From contig NC_037262.1 in NCBI RefSeq assembly GCF_000002425.4, positions 10,501,129 through 10,565,128 of the forward strand: 64,000 nt of DNA. The letters are read 5' to 3'. This document shows positions 63,901 to 64,000 of this stretch, piece after piece (positions within the stretch are counted from its first letter, which is position 1; every line of letters begins with the position of its first letter). The notes beneath the pieces are model-generated. The model was not told the origin of the DNA and made no database searches. It saw only the letters and a program-made list of their open reading frames with translations. Origin of the DNA: Physcomitrium patens. Lineage: Eukaryota > Streptophyta > Bryopsida > Funariales > Funariaceae. The translations under genes were made by a program, and so were the position numbers.

Positions 63901-64000
63901 TAGGATTCATTATTCAAGGCTTAGAGCTCATTTTCTAATTTTTTTTTCAAATTTTAACTCAAAAAGTCAAACATCACAATTCAAACCTACTCAAAATCAT
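60976..64000. other. 5' flank of the kinase gene and AT-rich spacer
   Basis: The part 60976-61560 has moderate GC and is likely promoter and leader of the kinase. From about 61750 the sequence is AT-rich, with a small 10-bp inverted repeat (61976-61985 and 62034-62043). A GC-richer patch at 62230-62330 may be transposon-derived but was not identified. No supported gene. Confidence 0.55.

Overview
This is nuclear DNA of a land plant, most likely a bryophyte and probably a moss; the species cannot be fixed from sequence alone. The evidence is multi-exon genes with GT-AG introns, plant-only families (an ENH1-type PDZ-rubredoxin protein, a DUF1218 membrane protein, a GH17-CBM43 glucanase), exons of moderate GC in very AT-rich spacers, a membrane-anchored helical-domain kinase of a kind I associate with bryophytes, and LTR, Helitron and terminal-inverted-repeat transposon remains. 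I saw no rRNA, tRNA or CRISPR feature. A run of 100 N (1698-1797) marks an assembly gap.

Layout. 1-3.5 kb: the 5' end of a minus-strand LTR retrotransposon (gag running off the left edge, primer binding site, a 2.6-kb LTR with a large internal tandem duplication). 3.58-4.18 kb: a Copia-like LTR, apparently cut by the first element. 6.3-7.4 kb: DUF1218 protein (-). 9.6-10.7 kb: TIR transposon. 12.2-15.9 kb: pyrroline-5-carboxylate reductase (-), with a probable extra 5' targeting exon. 16.5 kb: MITE. 18.1-21.7 kb: MATE transporter (-) with a GC-AG intron. 22.3 kb: long perfect-pairing hairpin. 24.7-26.8 kb: basic/serine-rich nuclear protein (-). 27-35 kb: AT-rich spacer holding a badly decayed Helitron helicase (+). 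40.5-45.7 kb: large WDR44-like WD40 protein (+). 47.0-49.7 kb: ENH1-like rubredoxin (+). 51.8-53.6 kb: GH17 glucanase (-), whose CBM43 module lies behind an in-frame TGA. 55.6-57.3 kb: second TIR transposon of the same family as the first. 58.1-61.0 kb: membrane-anchored kinase (-) followed by an unrecognised domain that may be spliced onto it. 61-64 kb: AT-rich spacer.

The genes are unrelated single-copy neighbours; nothing here forms an operon or a biosynthetic cluster. The most unusual items are the stop codon at the conserved Trp of the CBM43 module, the possible kinase fusion to an unknown C-terminal domain, the 42-bp-arm hairpin, and the two related TIR elements. All exon joins were made by eye from splice motifs, reading frame and family alignment from memory; none has transcript support.
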